The translations under genes were made by a program, and so were the position numbers. 60,066 nucleotides of DNA, taken from assembly GCA_003151435.1 (NCBI GenBank), contig PLXP01000211.1, positions 1 through 60,066 on the forward strand, read 5' to 3'. Source of the DNA: Acidobacteriaceae bacterium (GTDB lineage Bacteria; Acidobacteriota; Terriglobia; Terriglobales; Acidobacteriaceae). A model generated the notes under the pieces. It searched no databases. It was not told the DNA's origin and saw only the letters and a list, made by a program, of their open reading frames with translations. Shown piece after piece: positions 8,932 to 17,706 of the stretch. Position 1 is the stretch's first letter. The number at the start of each line of letters is the position of its first letter.

Positions 8932-9174
8932 AGGCCTCAACATCCAGCCCTTTGTCCCTCTTCCTATTTCGATTCGACCAAGTTCCAATGTGGCGCACCG
9001 AGTGCAGTGCGCAGCTTTTCCCTTGCGCGCGACCTGCCCTGTGGAAAAATCCGGTTTGGCAAGCGGCGCCCGGGGCGGTCGATGAACCCGGTTCTTTGAG
9101 TTTCATTCCATCATCGAAAGGGGCACCAGAGTTTACTAGTCATGGGCGGTAGCGAAGGATAAGGGGCCGGGCGG

Positions 9175-9188
9175 TGTAAACGTTACCA
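9175..9188. promoter_or_regulatory. LacI-family operator-like site
   Basis: TGTAAACGTTACCA fits the LacI/CcpA-type operator pattern TGNAANCGNTNNCA with the central CG. It lies about 200 bases upstream of the promoter-like element of the TonB-dependent receptor, so it could bind a LacI-type sugar-responsive regulator encoded elsewhere. No lacI gene lies in the window. Confidence 0.45.
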
Positions 9189-9388
9189 CCAAAGAGCGCC
9201 GGGCCCAAAACCTATCGACGGGCTACTGAAGAACGAAGCCGGTAAATCGGTTTTTGCCAGGTTTTTCGCCAATTGGGCTGTCGAAATGCAAATTCATGTA
9301 GTGTGAGGAACGCTTCTGCAGTAATCGTTTCCACACGCACCCCTGCGTCTATCCTCTTTAATTCGGCGATGATCGGGCAATTTCGTCG

Positions 9389-9418
9389 TTGACAGCAACA
9401 AGAAATATTGGGTATCTT
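9389..9418 (+). promoter_or_regulatory. Putative sigma70 promoter of the TonB-dependent receptor
   Basis: A perfect TTGACA (9389-9394) is followed after 18 bases by TATCTT (9413-9418). It points into the receptor gene, leaving a leader of roughly 180 bases. The -10 element is only a partial match. Confidence 0.4.
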
Positions 9419-9605
9419 TCCGAGTTACCTTCGGGAAAGGCTTTTTGGCTCCCGCTTTTCTTCACTTGGGATGCAGCTTCTCTCGGTCCTTAGCAAACTT
9501 GCCATCGCGGCGGGGGAGCCTTAACGTAGGCTGGTTCAGGAATCAGCAGACAGAGAACTCATAAGTTCACAAAAAAAGAACGAAAGCACTTTTTTAGGAG
9601 ACCGC

Positions 9606-12600
9606 ATGAACAAGATTTTTCGCACAGCCTTCGTGCTGGCGCTATTCGCCTGCGCGAATTTTCTGCTCGTTGCGCCGGCGCGTGCGCAATCGATCTACGG
9701 ATCGATTTTCGGCACAGTGACGGACAAGAGCGGCGCTGCTGTACCAGGCGCCACGATCACGGTGACGGACGAGGCCAAAGGCACCGTCGTTACTGCCACA
9801 TCGAACGCTTCCGGCGACTACAGCGTTCCTCACCTCATTCCAGACGTTTACGACATCAAGGTCACATTCAAGGGTTTTAAGTCTTTTGAGACCAAGGGCG
9901 TTGAAGTATCCGCTGACGCTGCCCCTCGCATTGATCCCACCATGGACATTGGAGGAAGCACTGAAACCGTTGAAGTGAACGCGGACCAGCAGCCGGAATT
10001 GAAAACCGACCGCGCCGATGTTTCCACGGTATTCGACCAGCAGCAGATTTCCAGCCTGCCCGTTGGCGACCAGAACTTCACCAACCTGCAACTGTTGCTA
10101 CCGGGCGCTCAGAAGCTCGGCTGGTCCCACGCGGCCGATGAAAATCCGCAGGCGTCTCAGCAGATCCAGGTCGATGGACAGGCCTTTGGCGGTACCGCCT
10201 TTGAACTGGACGGCACCGATAACCAGGATCCCATCCTCGGCATTATCGTCATTAACCCGGCCATGGACTCGGTGACCGAAACCAAGATCACCACCCAGAA
10301 CTTCGATGCCGAACTGGGCAAGGCTGTCTCCGCGGTGGTGACCGCCCAGACCCGTTCAGGCACCAACACGTTCCACGGCAGCGCGTATGACTTCCGCACA
10401 GGAAACGCCAACCAGGCCCGCGATCCATTTACTTCTGAAACAACGGGCACATACAACTCTGTTACCAATCCCAACGGCTTGCCTGCCGGACTGAAGAACC
10501 GCTTCGGCGGATCGATCGGTGGAAGAGTCATCCGGGACAAGGCCTTCTTCTTCGGCAACTATGAGGGGCAGCGGCAAAAGGTCGGTACCTCGGCCGGGGC
10601 TACAGTGCCCACCGCACAACTGATCAGCACCTGCCTTGGTTCCTCAGTGGGCCCTTCCGGTATCAAGGGTTGCGACTTCAGTGAGTACGCAGCGGCCTAT
10701 GCGACTAAGTTGGCCGGTGATCAAATGATCACCGACAACCTCGACACAAACGCGACCCACCGGGCAGCGTTCCAGGCCAACGTCGTTCCCATCGACATGG
10801 TCTCTCCGCAGGCGCAAGCCTTGTTGACGCTCATGCAGCCTTACGCCCCTAACGTGGGTGGCGCCGGCGCAGTCGAAAACAACTACTCCGGAAACGGGAC
10901 TGGTCTGTTCAACAGCAACCAATGGACCGTTCGCGGCGACTATACGCTGAACGAAAAGATGCACGCGTTTGCGCGCTTCTCGCGCTTCTGGGACACTCTG
11001 TCGGGCAAGGTGCTGTTCGGCGCGGCGGGTGGTCCGGGCTTCGGCATCGGTGGTTACGGCGGCAACTCCAATGGCGCCAATGACAGCCTGGCATCGGGCA
11101 TGGATATCGCCCTCAGCCCCAAGCTGCTCACCGACTTCCGCCTCGCCTACTACCGGTACAACGTCATCGATTCGAAGTATGACGCAGGTACCCCGTTTGC
11201 CACCCAGCTCGGCATTCCTGGAATCAACACCGGAAACTCCTTCACATCGGGAGCGCCGGGGTTTGAAATCAATGCCCCATTCAACGGCAACACCTCACTC
11301 ATCGGCGGCGGCCTGGGCATCAACCGTTGCAACTGCCCGCTGACCGAACGCGAAGATCAGTTCCAGATCGTGAACAACTGGACCAAGATCATGGGCAACC
11401 ACTCCCTCAAGGTGGGTGTCGACCTTCGCTACGGCCGCAACCTGCGCGTGCCTTCTGACACAGATCGCGCCGGACAGATGAACTTCCAAACCGGCCCGAC
11501 TTCGAATGGCGGGTCGAACGGACTTGGATGGGCCACCCTTGCTCTCGGTGAAGTGCCCAGCTTCGGCCGCTACGTCTCCACGTCGACAAACGCCAAGGAG
11601 TTCCAGAAACGCACCTTCTTCTACGGCCAGGACACGTGGCGCGTAACCCATAACCTCACCCTGAACCTCGGCCTCCGCTGGGAGCTGTACTTCCCAGAGG
11701 CGGTTAACGCCACCGGCAACGGCTCTCTGATGAACCTGGCCGACGGCTACATGCACGTGGCCGGAGTCGGCGGAATCGGCTCCAACATGGGCTGGGGCAT
11801 CGAAATGAAGAAGCAGTTCGCGCCTCGCATTGGCCTCACCTACCAACTCGACGAGAAGACCGTGATTCGCACCGGCTACGGACGCAGCTTTGATACCGGC
11901 GTCTTCGGCTCAATCTTCGGCCACGTCGTCACTCAGAATCTGCCGGTCCTGGCCAACCAGCAGCTCAACGAGCCCGGCGGCAGCGTTGCCTCTGAGTTCA
12001 CCCTGGCACAGGGACCGCCCGCGTTTGTCTTCCCGTCAGTTCCGTCAAACGGCCTCCTCCCGGCGCAAGGGTACAGTGTTAGCCCCAAGTCCCGGCCAAA
12101 CCCGCTTCACTTCCCAACCATCGATGCCTGGAACCTGAGCATACAGCGTGCCCTCACGCCAACTCTGACGCTGACGATTGCATATGTTGGCAACAAAGGA
12201 ACGCACACCCTGGGCGACGGCGACAACAACAACACCAACCCCAACGAAGCCGCGTTAGTGCTGCCCGGTTCCCAAACCGTGACGGGACAGACGATGAATT
12301 GGGATCCGGCCGGACCGAGCGGATACGACTCAAACGGAAACATCGTGCCACTTCCTGCCGGCTATACGGGCGGGGTTTCCAACGGCAACCTCCTGCAGCG
12401 CTACTACGGCGGCTCGCTGGCGGCCTGCAAAGACCCCAACTACATCGGTACCGCGGTTTTGGGCAAGCCGGCGTCGGCTGGCGGCTACAACGAAACCAGT
12501 CTCCAACCAGGGATGTGCGGCTGGACGCAGAGTGTCACCGCGTACAGCGGCGATCTGAACACTGAATTCGACGCTCTGCAAATCACCCTTGCCAAACAGT

Positions 12601-13310
12601 TCTCCAAGGGCTTTGCGATGACCGGCAACTATCAGTGGGCCAGCGCATTCGATGACAACGGCGGCTACTCCACGTGGAACAAGCAGGTCGTCCATATGCG
12701 CGATAGCAACGTACGCGACCAGCAACTTGTCGTGTACGGCAGCTACGATCTCCCCTTCGGCAAAGGAAAGCAGTATGCCGCAGGCGTCAACCACGCAACC
12801 GACCTGCTCATCGGCGGGTGGCAGTTGAGCACCGTGCTCAATTGGTCCGGTGGTCTGCCGTTCACCGTCGGGTACAGCAACTTCGGTGGAAACCAGGACT
12901 GCAACCATAACGTTGGCGGAACCTCGGCGCCTTGCCGCCCGAATGCCAACGGCAGTTTGAGGACCAGTCTCACGAGCTTTAACGCGTCCAGCAAGACACG
13001 GACCTACTGGACCGCTCAGCCCAAGTCGGGCGGTGTCTTCTCGTTCCCGGGCCTCGACAAAATCGGCAATGCGGGCGCCAACACGTACTTTGGACCCAAA
13101 TTCTTCAACGACGATCTTGCCATTACCAAGGCCTTTACCATCCATGAGAACATCGCCACCAGCTTCCGAGCGGATGCTTTCAACGCGTTCAACCACATCA
13201 ACCCAGCCAATCCGAACAACGGCGACGTCTTCGGTACTGGCCCCATCAGTGGCCAGGCTCCCGGCGCAAACACTCGTTACTTGGAATTCGCGCTTCGCGT
13301 ACAGTTCTAA
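9606..13310 (+). CDS. TonB-dependent outer-membrane receptor with carboxypeptidase-regulatory-like N-domain (Oar-like)
   Basis: A 1234-residue outer-membrane protein. A signal peptide ends at ARAQ (about residue 28). Residues about 30-115 form a carboxypeptidase-regulatory-like/SusC-type domain (GTVTDKSGAAVPGATITVTD, SGDYSVPHLIPDVYDIKV). A plug region follows (SSLPVGDQNFTNLQLLLPGAQ, ELDGTDNQDPILG), then a long beta-barrel with paired-aromatic strands and a terminal F (LEFALRVQF). AGGAG five bases before the ATG fixes the start. This is the Oar-like receptor type expanded in Acidobacteria and presumed to import glycans or oligomers with TonB-ExbBD energy. The neighbouring TPR and GH88/105 genes suggest carbohydrate uptake; the ligand cannot be read from the sequence. 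Confidence 0.94.
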   Translation: MNKIFRTAFVLALFACANFLLVAPARAQSIYGSIFGTVTDKSGAAVPGATITVTDEAKGTVVTATSNASGDYSVPHLIPDVYDIKVTFKGFKSFETKGVEVSADAAPRIDPTMDIGGSTETVEVNADQQPELKTDRADVSTVFDQQQISSLPVGDQNFTNLQLLLPGAQKLGWSHAADENPQASQQIQVDGQAFGGTAFELDGTDNQDPILGIIVINPAMDSVTETKITTQNFDAELGKAVSAVVTAQTRSGTNTFHGSAYDFRTGNANQARDPFTSETTGTYNSVTNPNGLPAGLKNRFGGSIGGRVIRDKAFFFGNYEGQRQKVGTSAGATVPTAQLISTCLGSSVGPSGIKGCDFSEYAAAYATKLAGDQMITDNLDTNATHRAAFQANVVPIDMVSPQAQALLTLMQPYAPNVGGAGAVENNYSGNGTGLFNSNQWTVRGDYTLNEKMHAFARFSRFWDTLSGKVLFGAAGGPGFGIGGYGGNSNGANDSLASGMDIALSPKLLTDFRLAYYRYNVIDSKYDAGTPFATQLGIPGINTGNSFTSGAPGFEINAPFNGNTSLIGGGLGINRCNCPLTEREDQFQIVNNWTKIMGNHSLKVGVDLRYGRNLRVPSDTDRAGQMNFQTGPTSNGGSNGLGWATLALGEVPSFGRYVSTSTNAKEFQKRTFFYGQDTWRVTHNLTLNLGLRWELYFPEAVNATGNGSLMNLADGYMHVAGVGGIGSNMGWGIEMKKQFAPRIGLTYQLDEKTVIRTGYGRSFDTGVFGSIFGHVVTQNLPVLANQQLNEPGGSVASEFTLAQGPPAFVFPSVPSNGLLPAQGYSVSPKSRPNPLHFPTIDAWNLSIQRALTPTLTLTIAYVGNKGTHTLGDGDNNNTNPNEAALVLPGSQTVTGQTMNWDPAGPSGYDSNGNIVPLPAGYTGGVSNGNLLQRYYGGSLAACKDPNYIGTAVLGKPASAGGYNETSLQPGMCGWTQSVTAYSGDLNTEFDALQITLAKQFSKGFAMTGNYQWASAFDDNGGYSTWNKQVVHMRDSNVRDQQLVVYGSYDLPFGKGKQYAAGVNHATDLLIGGWQLSTVLNWSGGLPFTVGYSNFGGNQDCNHNVGGTSAPCRPNANGSLRTSLTSFNASSKTRTYWTAQPKSGGVFSFPGLDKIGNAGANTYFGPKFFNDDLAITKAFTIHENIATSFRADAFNAFNHINPANPNNGDVFGTGPISGQAPGANTRYLEFALRVQF

Positions 13311-13337
13311 TTCCGCGAAGGAGCCGCAATACACCTC

Positions 13338-13367
13338 GAGGGGAGCTTCGGCTCCCCTCTTTGTTTG
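13338..13367 (+). terminator. Rho-independent terminator after the TonB-dependent receptor
   Basis: A perfect 9-bp stem GAGGGGAGC / GCTCCCCTC with a UUCG tetraloop, followed by TTTGTTT. It is a textbook intrinsic terminator 28 bases after the receptor stop codon. Confidence 0.92.
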
Positions 13368-13465
13368 AAACGTTTGAAACCACGCCTCTGCCAGCGGCTC
13401 TGACCCGCTGCTTGGCTGGAACTCCGCCTTCGACTGGAACTACACTGCAAGACAGGTCTCAAAAA

Positions 13466-14506
13466 ATGCACCGCATTTTAGTTACCGCGCTTTTACTCAT
13501 CACTCTTCACCTCTCGTGCGGCGCTCAAACGCTGGAACCCGGAAGTCCATCTCCCGGCGATGCTGTTCCTCCCCTTGAAAACGCCCGCAGCCTGGCCGCC
13601 AAGGGCCGTCTGGCGCAGGCAATGGCGGTGCTGGATCCGCTCGCTGCGCAAGCCCCCGAGCTGGCCGGGGTCGAGCGCCTCAGGGGAGTCATTTTGTACC
13701 AGAAGGACCAGCTCGCCGAGGCGGCAGAGGCCTTCACCAAGGCGTCGACGCAGGATCCCAACGATCGCGAGTCGATCGAAATGCACGGCGTGACCGTTTT
13801 TCGGCTGGGGCGCCCGCGTGAAGCCATTCCCCTCCTTGAGCAGGCGCATGCCGCCGTGGAGAGCGCGAACATTGAGCCTCAGTATGTCCTAGGCCTTTGC
13901 TATGCCGACGTGGAGCGATACGACGACGCGCGTCACGCCTTTGCCGCACAGTACGGATTCGCCGGCGACTCCGCCGAAGCGTATCTCCTCGCCGGCCGTC
14001 TCTTTCTGCGCCGGGAGTTGCGCGATCAGGCTACTGTGCAGGCCAATAAGGCGCTCGCGATCAACCCCTCGCTGCCGCTGGCGCACGAGCTGTTGGGAGA
14101 GGCCGAGTTGGCCAGGGGAGATGTTCCCTCTGCCATCAAGGAACTGGAAGCCGAACGAAAAATCAATCCGCTGGATGGAGACCTTTACGATCGCCTCGGC
14201 GACGCCTATCTGCGCAGCGGCCAATATACCGAAGCCCGGCAGGCCCTGAATCGTGCGGTGCTGCTGGAACCGAGTGCGACGGGCCCCTACATCCTTCTCG
14301 GCCAGACTTTTCTAAAGCTCAAGCAGCCCATTCAGGCGCTTCACTATCTCGATCGTGCCGAGAAAATGGACCCTTCGAACTACATTACCCACAACTTGCT
14401 CGGCCAGGCTTATAAGGCGACGGGCGAGTTGGCTGAGGCGAACCGGCAGTTTCGGATGGTCGTGGAACTCCAGCACCAGGCTGAGCCCAAGCCTGCCGGG
14501 AAGTAA
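13466..14506 (+). CDS. Secreted TPR-repeat protein
   Basis: A 346-residue protein. The ATG at 13466 (MHRILVTALLLITLHLSCGAQ) gives a signal peptide; the track's upstream TTG at 13361 lies inside the terminator tail and is rejected. At least seven tandem 34-residue TPR units are visible, with the alternating small/aromatic pattern (AVLDPLAAQAPELAGVERL, AIPLLEQAHAAVES, GDLYDRLGDAYLRSGQYTEA, AIQALHYLDRAEKMDPSNY). TPRs are protein-interaction scaffolds, and this one should act in the periplasm or at the outer membrane. The next TPR gene follows after 3 bases, so they form an operon, probably functionally tied to the upstream receptor although a terminator separates them. Confidence 0.87.
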   Translation: MHRILVTALLLITLHLSCGAQTLEPGSPSPGDAVPPLENARSLAAKGRLAQAMAVLDPLAAQAPELAGVERLRGVILYQKDQLAEAAEAFTKASTQDPNDRESIEMHGVTVFRLGRPREAIPLLEQAHAAVESANIEPQYVLGLCYADVERYDDARHAFAAQYGFAGDSAEAYLLAGRLFLRRELRDQATVQANKALAINPSLPLAHELLGEAELARGDVPSAIKELEAERKINPLDGDLYDRLGDAYLRSGQYTEARQALNRAVLLEPSATGPYILLGQTFLKLKQPIQALHYLDRAEKMDPSNYITHNLLGQAYKATGELAEANRQFRMVVELQHQAEPKPAGK

Positions 14507-14509
14507 GCC

Positions 14510-16375
14510 ATGCAATTGAGCCGCATCGTTGTTCTTCCGGCCGCTGCATTGGCCTTCTTGCTGGTTGCATCGCCGCTGGCTGCACAGTCTCAAAAGCCGC
14601 AGAAGCCGGATGCGGTAAAGCAGGCGGACGCCGCATTTCGGGCCGGTCTTGCCGCGCGCCAGGCCGGCCGGCTCGATGCCGCCCGTGAGCAGTTTGCCCT
14701 GGTGGTCCAGTTGGCGCCGCAGATTGCGGAGGGGCGCGAAGCGCTGGGAGCGCTCCTGCTTGAGATGGGCAACCCGGCCGAGGCGATTCCGCAGCTCGAA
14801 GCCGCTGAAAAGCTCAAGCCCAACGACCTTGGCGTCGAAACCAATCTGGCCATGGCGTATTCGCAAGCCGGCCAGGCGGCCAAGGCTATTCCCGTCTTCA
14901 AAGCCGTGCTTCGCCTCTCGAGCCGCCCCAATCAGCTTCCCGTCCCAGCCCTGTTCTACGACGCCTACGCACGCGCCCTAGCCTCCGACGGCAAACAGGC
15001 AGATGCCCTCGATCAGTTCGCCGCGGAAGAAAAGGTGACGGGTCCTCGCGCCGACATCGCCGATGCGGTCGGCACGCTCGACGCACAGCTTGGCAAATGG
15101 GACGATGCGCAGCACGCCTTCGAACGCGCCGTTGCAATCGACCCTGCCTACCAGGGGGCGCGCATCCATCTTGGCATCCTGTTCCGGCAGCAGCACAATA
15201 TCCCTGCCTCGCTGGCGGCGCTGGAGCCTGCCACCCACGGCGATACTCCGGCCCCAGAGGCGCTCCTCGAATATGGCCGCACCCTTGCAGCCGCCGGCCA
15301 GGATGAAACCGCACTCCCCGCCCTTGAAAAAGCCCTCAAGCTCAACCCGCAGCTCACGGGCGCGCCGGCGGAGCTCGCCATGGCCCTCCAGCGGCTGGGC
15401 CGTCAGCAGGAGGCCATTCCGTGGTTTCAAAAAGCGCTTGATGCTGATCCGCGGAATGCCAACGTGCTCACCAACCTGGCGCTGGCGATGACCCTCACTG
15501 GCAAAGCCAAGCAGGCGCTGCCGTTTTTTGACCGGGCGCAGGCTGAACAGCCCAGCAACGCCACCCTGTTCAAGGATCGCGGAGTAGCCCACATCCAACT
15601 CTCCGCGTTCGATGAGGCCATTACCGACTTCCAGGCCGCGCTGGCCATCGATCCAAACGATCCGCAGCTTCACTACGATCTGGGGCTGGCCTACAAGTTC
15701 AAGGACCGGCTTGATGAAGCCGTTGCCGAACTGGCAAAGGCTGGCCAGATGGATCCAGCGCTGGAGGACCCGCCCTACACCCTCGGAATTCTCTACATGC
15801 AGATGGGCAAGCTGGACGACGCGGTCACCGAGCTGAGGAAGGCCGTCGCCCTGCGTCCGGACAATGGCAACGCATGGGCCATTTTGGGTAGCACGCTCAA
15901 GCAGGACTCGCGCCTCGACGAAGCGAGGGAGGCACTCGAGAAGGCCATTCCGTTGCAGCCCGGCCAGCCCGGACCCCGTGTGACGCTGGCAGGTGTTCTC
16001 GCGGAAGAGGCTGGGAACCTGTCATCGCAAGCCGATGCTGCCGACGCGGCCGGTGACCAGGCCAAGGCTGATCAGCTACGCGGCAAGATGAAGGAATTGC
16101 GCGGCAAAGCCGCCGAGTACCGTCGCGAAGGAGCCGACCTTGCACGCAGCGCCGTGAACCGCCAGCGTGCGTCGTTTGCGCTGAACGCCGGAAACCAACT
16201 CATACTGCGCGGCCAGATTGCCGACGCCGTATCCCGCTACCAGGAGTCCATCGCCGCCGACGCCACTTTTGCCGAGCCGCACAGCCAGCTCGCCATCGCG
16301 TACGACCGCCAGGGCCGTGCCCAGGACGCCGCGGCCGAGCGCGCCAAGGCGACAGAACTTGCACCGGCGCAATAG
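14510..16375 (+). CDS. Secreted TPR-repeat protein (long)
   Basis: A 621-residue protein with a signal peptide (MQLSRIVVLPAAALAFLLVASPLAAQ) followed by about a dozen TPR units across most of the length (AFRAGLAARQAGRLDAAREQF, AIPQLEAAEKLKPNDLG, AITDFQAALAIDPNDPQLHYDLGLAYKF, AVTELRKAVALRPDNGNAWAILGS). A charged coiled-coil-like insert (QADAADAAGDQAKADQLRGKMKELRGKAAEYRREG) interrupts the repeats before a last TPR pair. The start lies 3 bases after the preceding TPR gene, so the two are co-translated. It is a likely periplasmic scaffold; no catalytic motif is seen. Confidence 0.88.
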   Translation: MQLSRIVVLPAAALAFLLVASPLAAQSQKPQKPDAVKQADAAFRAGLAARQAGRLDAAREQFALVVQLAPQIAEGREALGALLLEMGNPAEAIPQLEAAEKLKPNDLGVETNLAMAYSQAGQAAKAIPVFKAVLRLSSRPNQLPVPALFYDAYARALASDGKQADALDQFAAEEKVTGPRADIADAVGTLDAQLGKWDDAQHAFERAVAIDPAYQGARIHLGILFRQQHNIPASLAALEPATHGDTPAPEALLEYGRTLAAAGQDETALPALEKALKLNPQLTGAPAELAMALQRLGRQQEAIPWFQKALDADPRNANVLTNLALAMTLTGKAKQALPFFDRAQAEQPSNATLFKDRGVAHIQLSAFDEAITDFQAALAIDPNDPQLHYDLGLAYKFKDRLDEAVAELAKAGQMDPALEDPPYTLGILYMQMGKLDDAVTELRKAVALRPDNGNAWAILGSTLKQDSRLDEAREALEKAIPLQPGQPGPRVTLAGVLAEEAGNLSSQADAADAAGDQAKADQLRGKMKELRGKAAEYRREGADLARSAVNRQRASFALNAGNQLILRGQIADAVSRYQESIAADATFAEPHSQLAIAYDRQGRAQDAAAERAKATELAPAQ

Positions 16376-16495
16376 AATTCTCCCTTACCCAGGAAAGGCG
16401 CTGTTGAACGTGTCCTCAAGGGAAGGAGAACCCGCTAACAACGAGTTCGCTTCCGTTCCGGGGGCGCCACGTTGCACAGCAGTTCGGGAGAGGTG

Positions 16496-17569
16496 ATGGA
16501 TCGACGGTCGTTTTTGTACGCAACGGCGCTGGTGGGCGCGCAAGGAGCTGTAGCCACGGCCGCGCGAACGGCGCCCGGCAAGAAAGCCGCGGGGCAACCG
16601 GTGTCGGAAACCGCGGACCGTATCGCGAAAGCCACAGCAGCCGCACTCACCATGCAGCGACGCGACTGGGAGCAGGGCATCTTCGCGCAGGCTCTGCTGG
16701 AGGCGGGTGACAGCGAGCGCGTGATTCTGCTCACCAAGGCGGCAATCGTGCAGCAGACGCCGGATGGCCGCATGGGTGTGGTGAACAACGGTGGGCCAAC
16801 CGATCCCGCGATGGGCGGCGCAGCTTACGCGCAGGCGGCTGAATGGACCGGCGATGGCGAGATGAGTCACGCGGTGAACGAGCTCCTCAACTGGATTCGC
16901 TCCAAGGCGCCACGCAGCGCGGACGGCATTCTCTACCACGTCTTCGGTGCTCCGGAGATGTGGTCGGATGGGTTCAACGGCGCTCCGCCGTTTCTCGCGG
17001 CCATGGGTTTCTACGACGAAGCCCTGGCGCAGATCGAGGGCTTTCGCAAGCGTTTGTGGAGCCCGGATGCAAAGCTGCTGGCGCACATCTGGGATGACGG
17101 CAAGCAGGAACTGAAGGATCCGAACTTCTGGGGCAGCGGCAACGGCTGGGCCGCTGCCGGGCTGGCGCGCGTCATTCGCAGTTTGCCGCGCGACCGCAGC
17201 AAAGATCGTGAGCAGTTGGCCGCCTTTGCGCGGGAGATTATCGACGGCTGCTTCCGGCACCTGCGCCCCGACGGCCTCTTCCATAACGTGGTGGATCAGC
17301 CCGGAACGTTTGTCGAGACGAATCTTGCGCAGATGCTGGCGTTCGCAACGTACGAGGGCGTCACGGGTGGATGGCTTCCGGCCAGCTACAAGACTCCCGC
17401 GGACAAAATGCGTGCTGCGGCTCGCGCGAAGATGGACGCCTACGGATTCGTCCAGGGCGTGTGCGGCGCACCCAATTTCGACCGCGCCGGCACTTCGACT
17501 GAAGGCCAGGCATTCTGCATCCTGATGGAAGCCGCGGGGGCTCGGGGGTACAATCCGCATCGCGTCTGA
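16496..17569 (+). CDS. Glycoside hydrolase family 88/105-like protein (unsaturated glucuronyl/rhamnogalacturonyl hydrolase), exported
   Basis: A 357-residue protein. The ATG at 16496 follows GGGAGAGG and gives MDRRSFLYATALVGAQG, a Tat-like signal with an Arg pair. The body has the (alpha/alpha)6-barrel pattern of GH88/GH105 enzymes: RRDWEQGIFAQALLEAGD, the family landmark GSGNGWAAAGLARVIRSLP, and LRPDGLFHNVVDQPGTFVETNLAQMLAFATYEG. These enzymes cleave unsaturated uronic acid from oligosaccharides released by polysaccharide lyases, by hydration of the double bond. Its position after the receptor and TPR genes fits uptake and breakdown of pectin-like glycans. The exact family (88 or 105) is not settled. 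Confidence 0.8.
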   Translation: MDRRSFLYATALVGAQGAVATAARTAPGKKAAGQPVSETADRIAKATAAALTMQRRDWEQGIFAQALLEAGDSERVILLTKAAIVQQTPDGRMGVVNNGGPTDPAMGGAAYAQAAEWTGDGEMSHAVNELLNWIRSKAPRSADGILYHVFGAPEMWSDGFNGAPPFLAAMGFYDEALAQIEGFRKRLWSPDAKLLAHIWDDGKQELKDPNFWGSGNGWAAAGLARVIRSLPRDRSKDREQLAAFAREIIDGCFRHLRPDGLFHNVVDQPGTFVETNLAQMLAFATYEGVTGGWLPASYKTPADKMRAAARAKMDAYGFVQGVCGAPNFDRAGTSTEGQAFCILMEAAGARGYNPHRV

Positions 17570-17706
17570 TTATGGCTGAGGCCGGGGTGTTGGCCGCACT
17601 TCGCAAGCCCGGTTTCCCGCCACCTTGCCCGCGTTTGTGTAAGATGGGAGCGCATTATAAGGGACATCCAAATATGTGCTCAATCCTGTCTTTCAGGACA
17701 CGCAGA

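Larger units (their letters stand above)
8932..9605. other. Long upstream region of the TonB-dependent receptor gene
   Basis: About 670 bases without a credible gene. It carries a LacI-family operator-like palindrome at 9175, two weaker relatives (GGTAAATCGGTTTTT at 9241 and AGTAATCGTTTCC near 9320), a sigma70-like promoter near 9389-9418, and the strong ribosome binding site AGGAG at 9596-9600. The long untranslated leader suggests regulated expression of the receptor. Confidence 0.55.
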
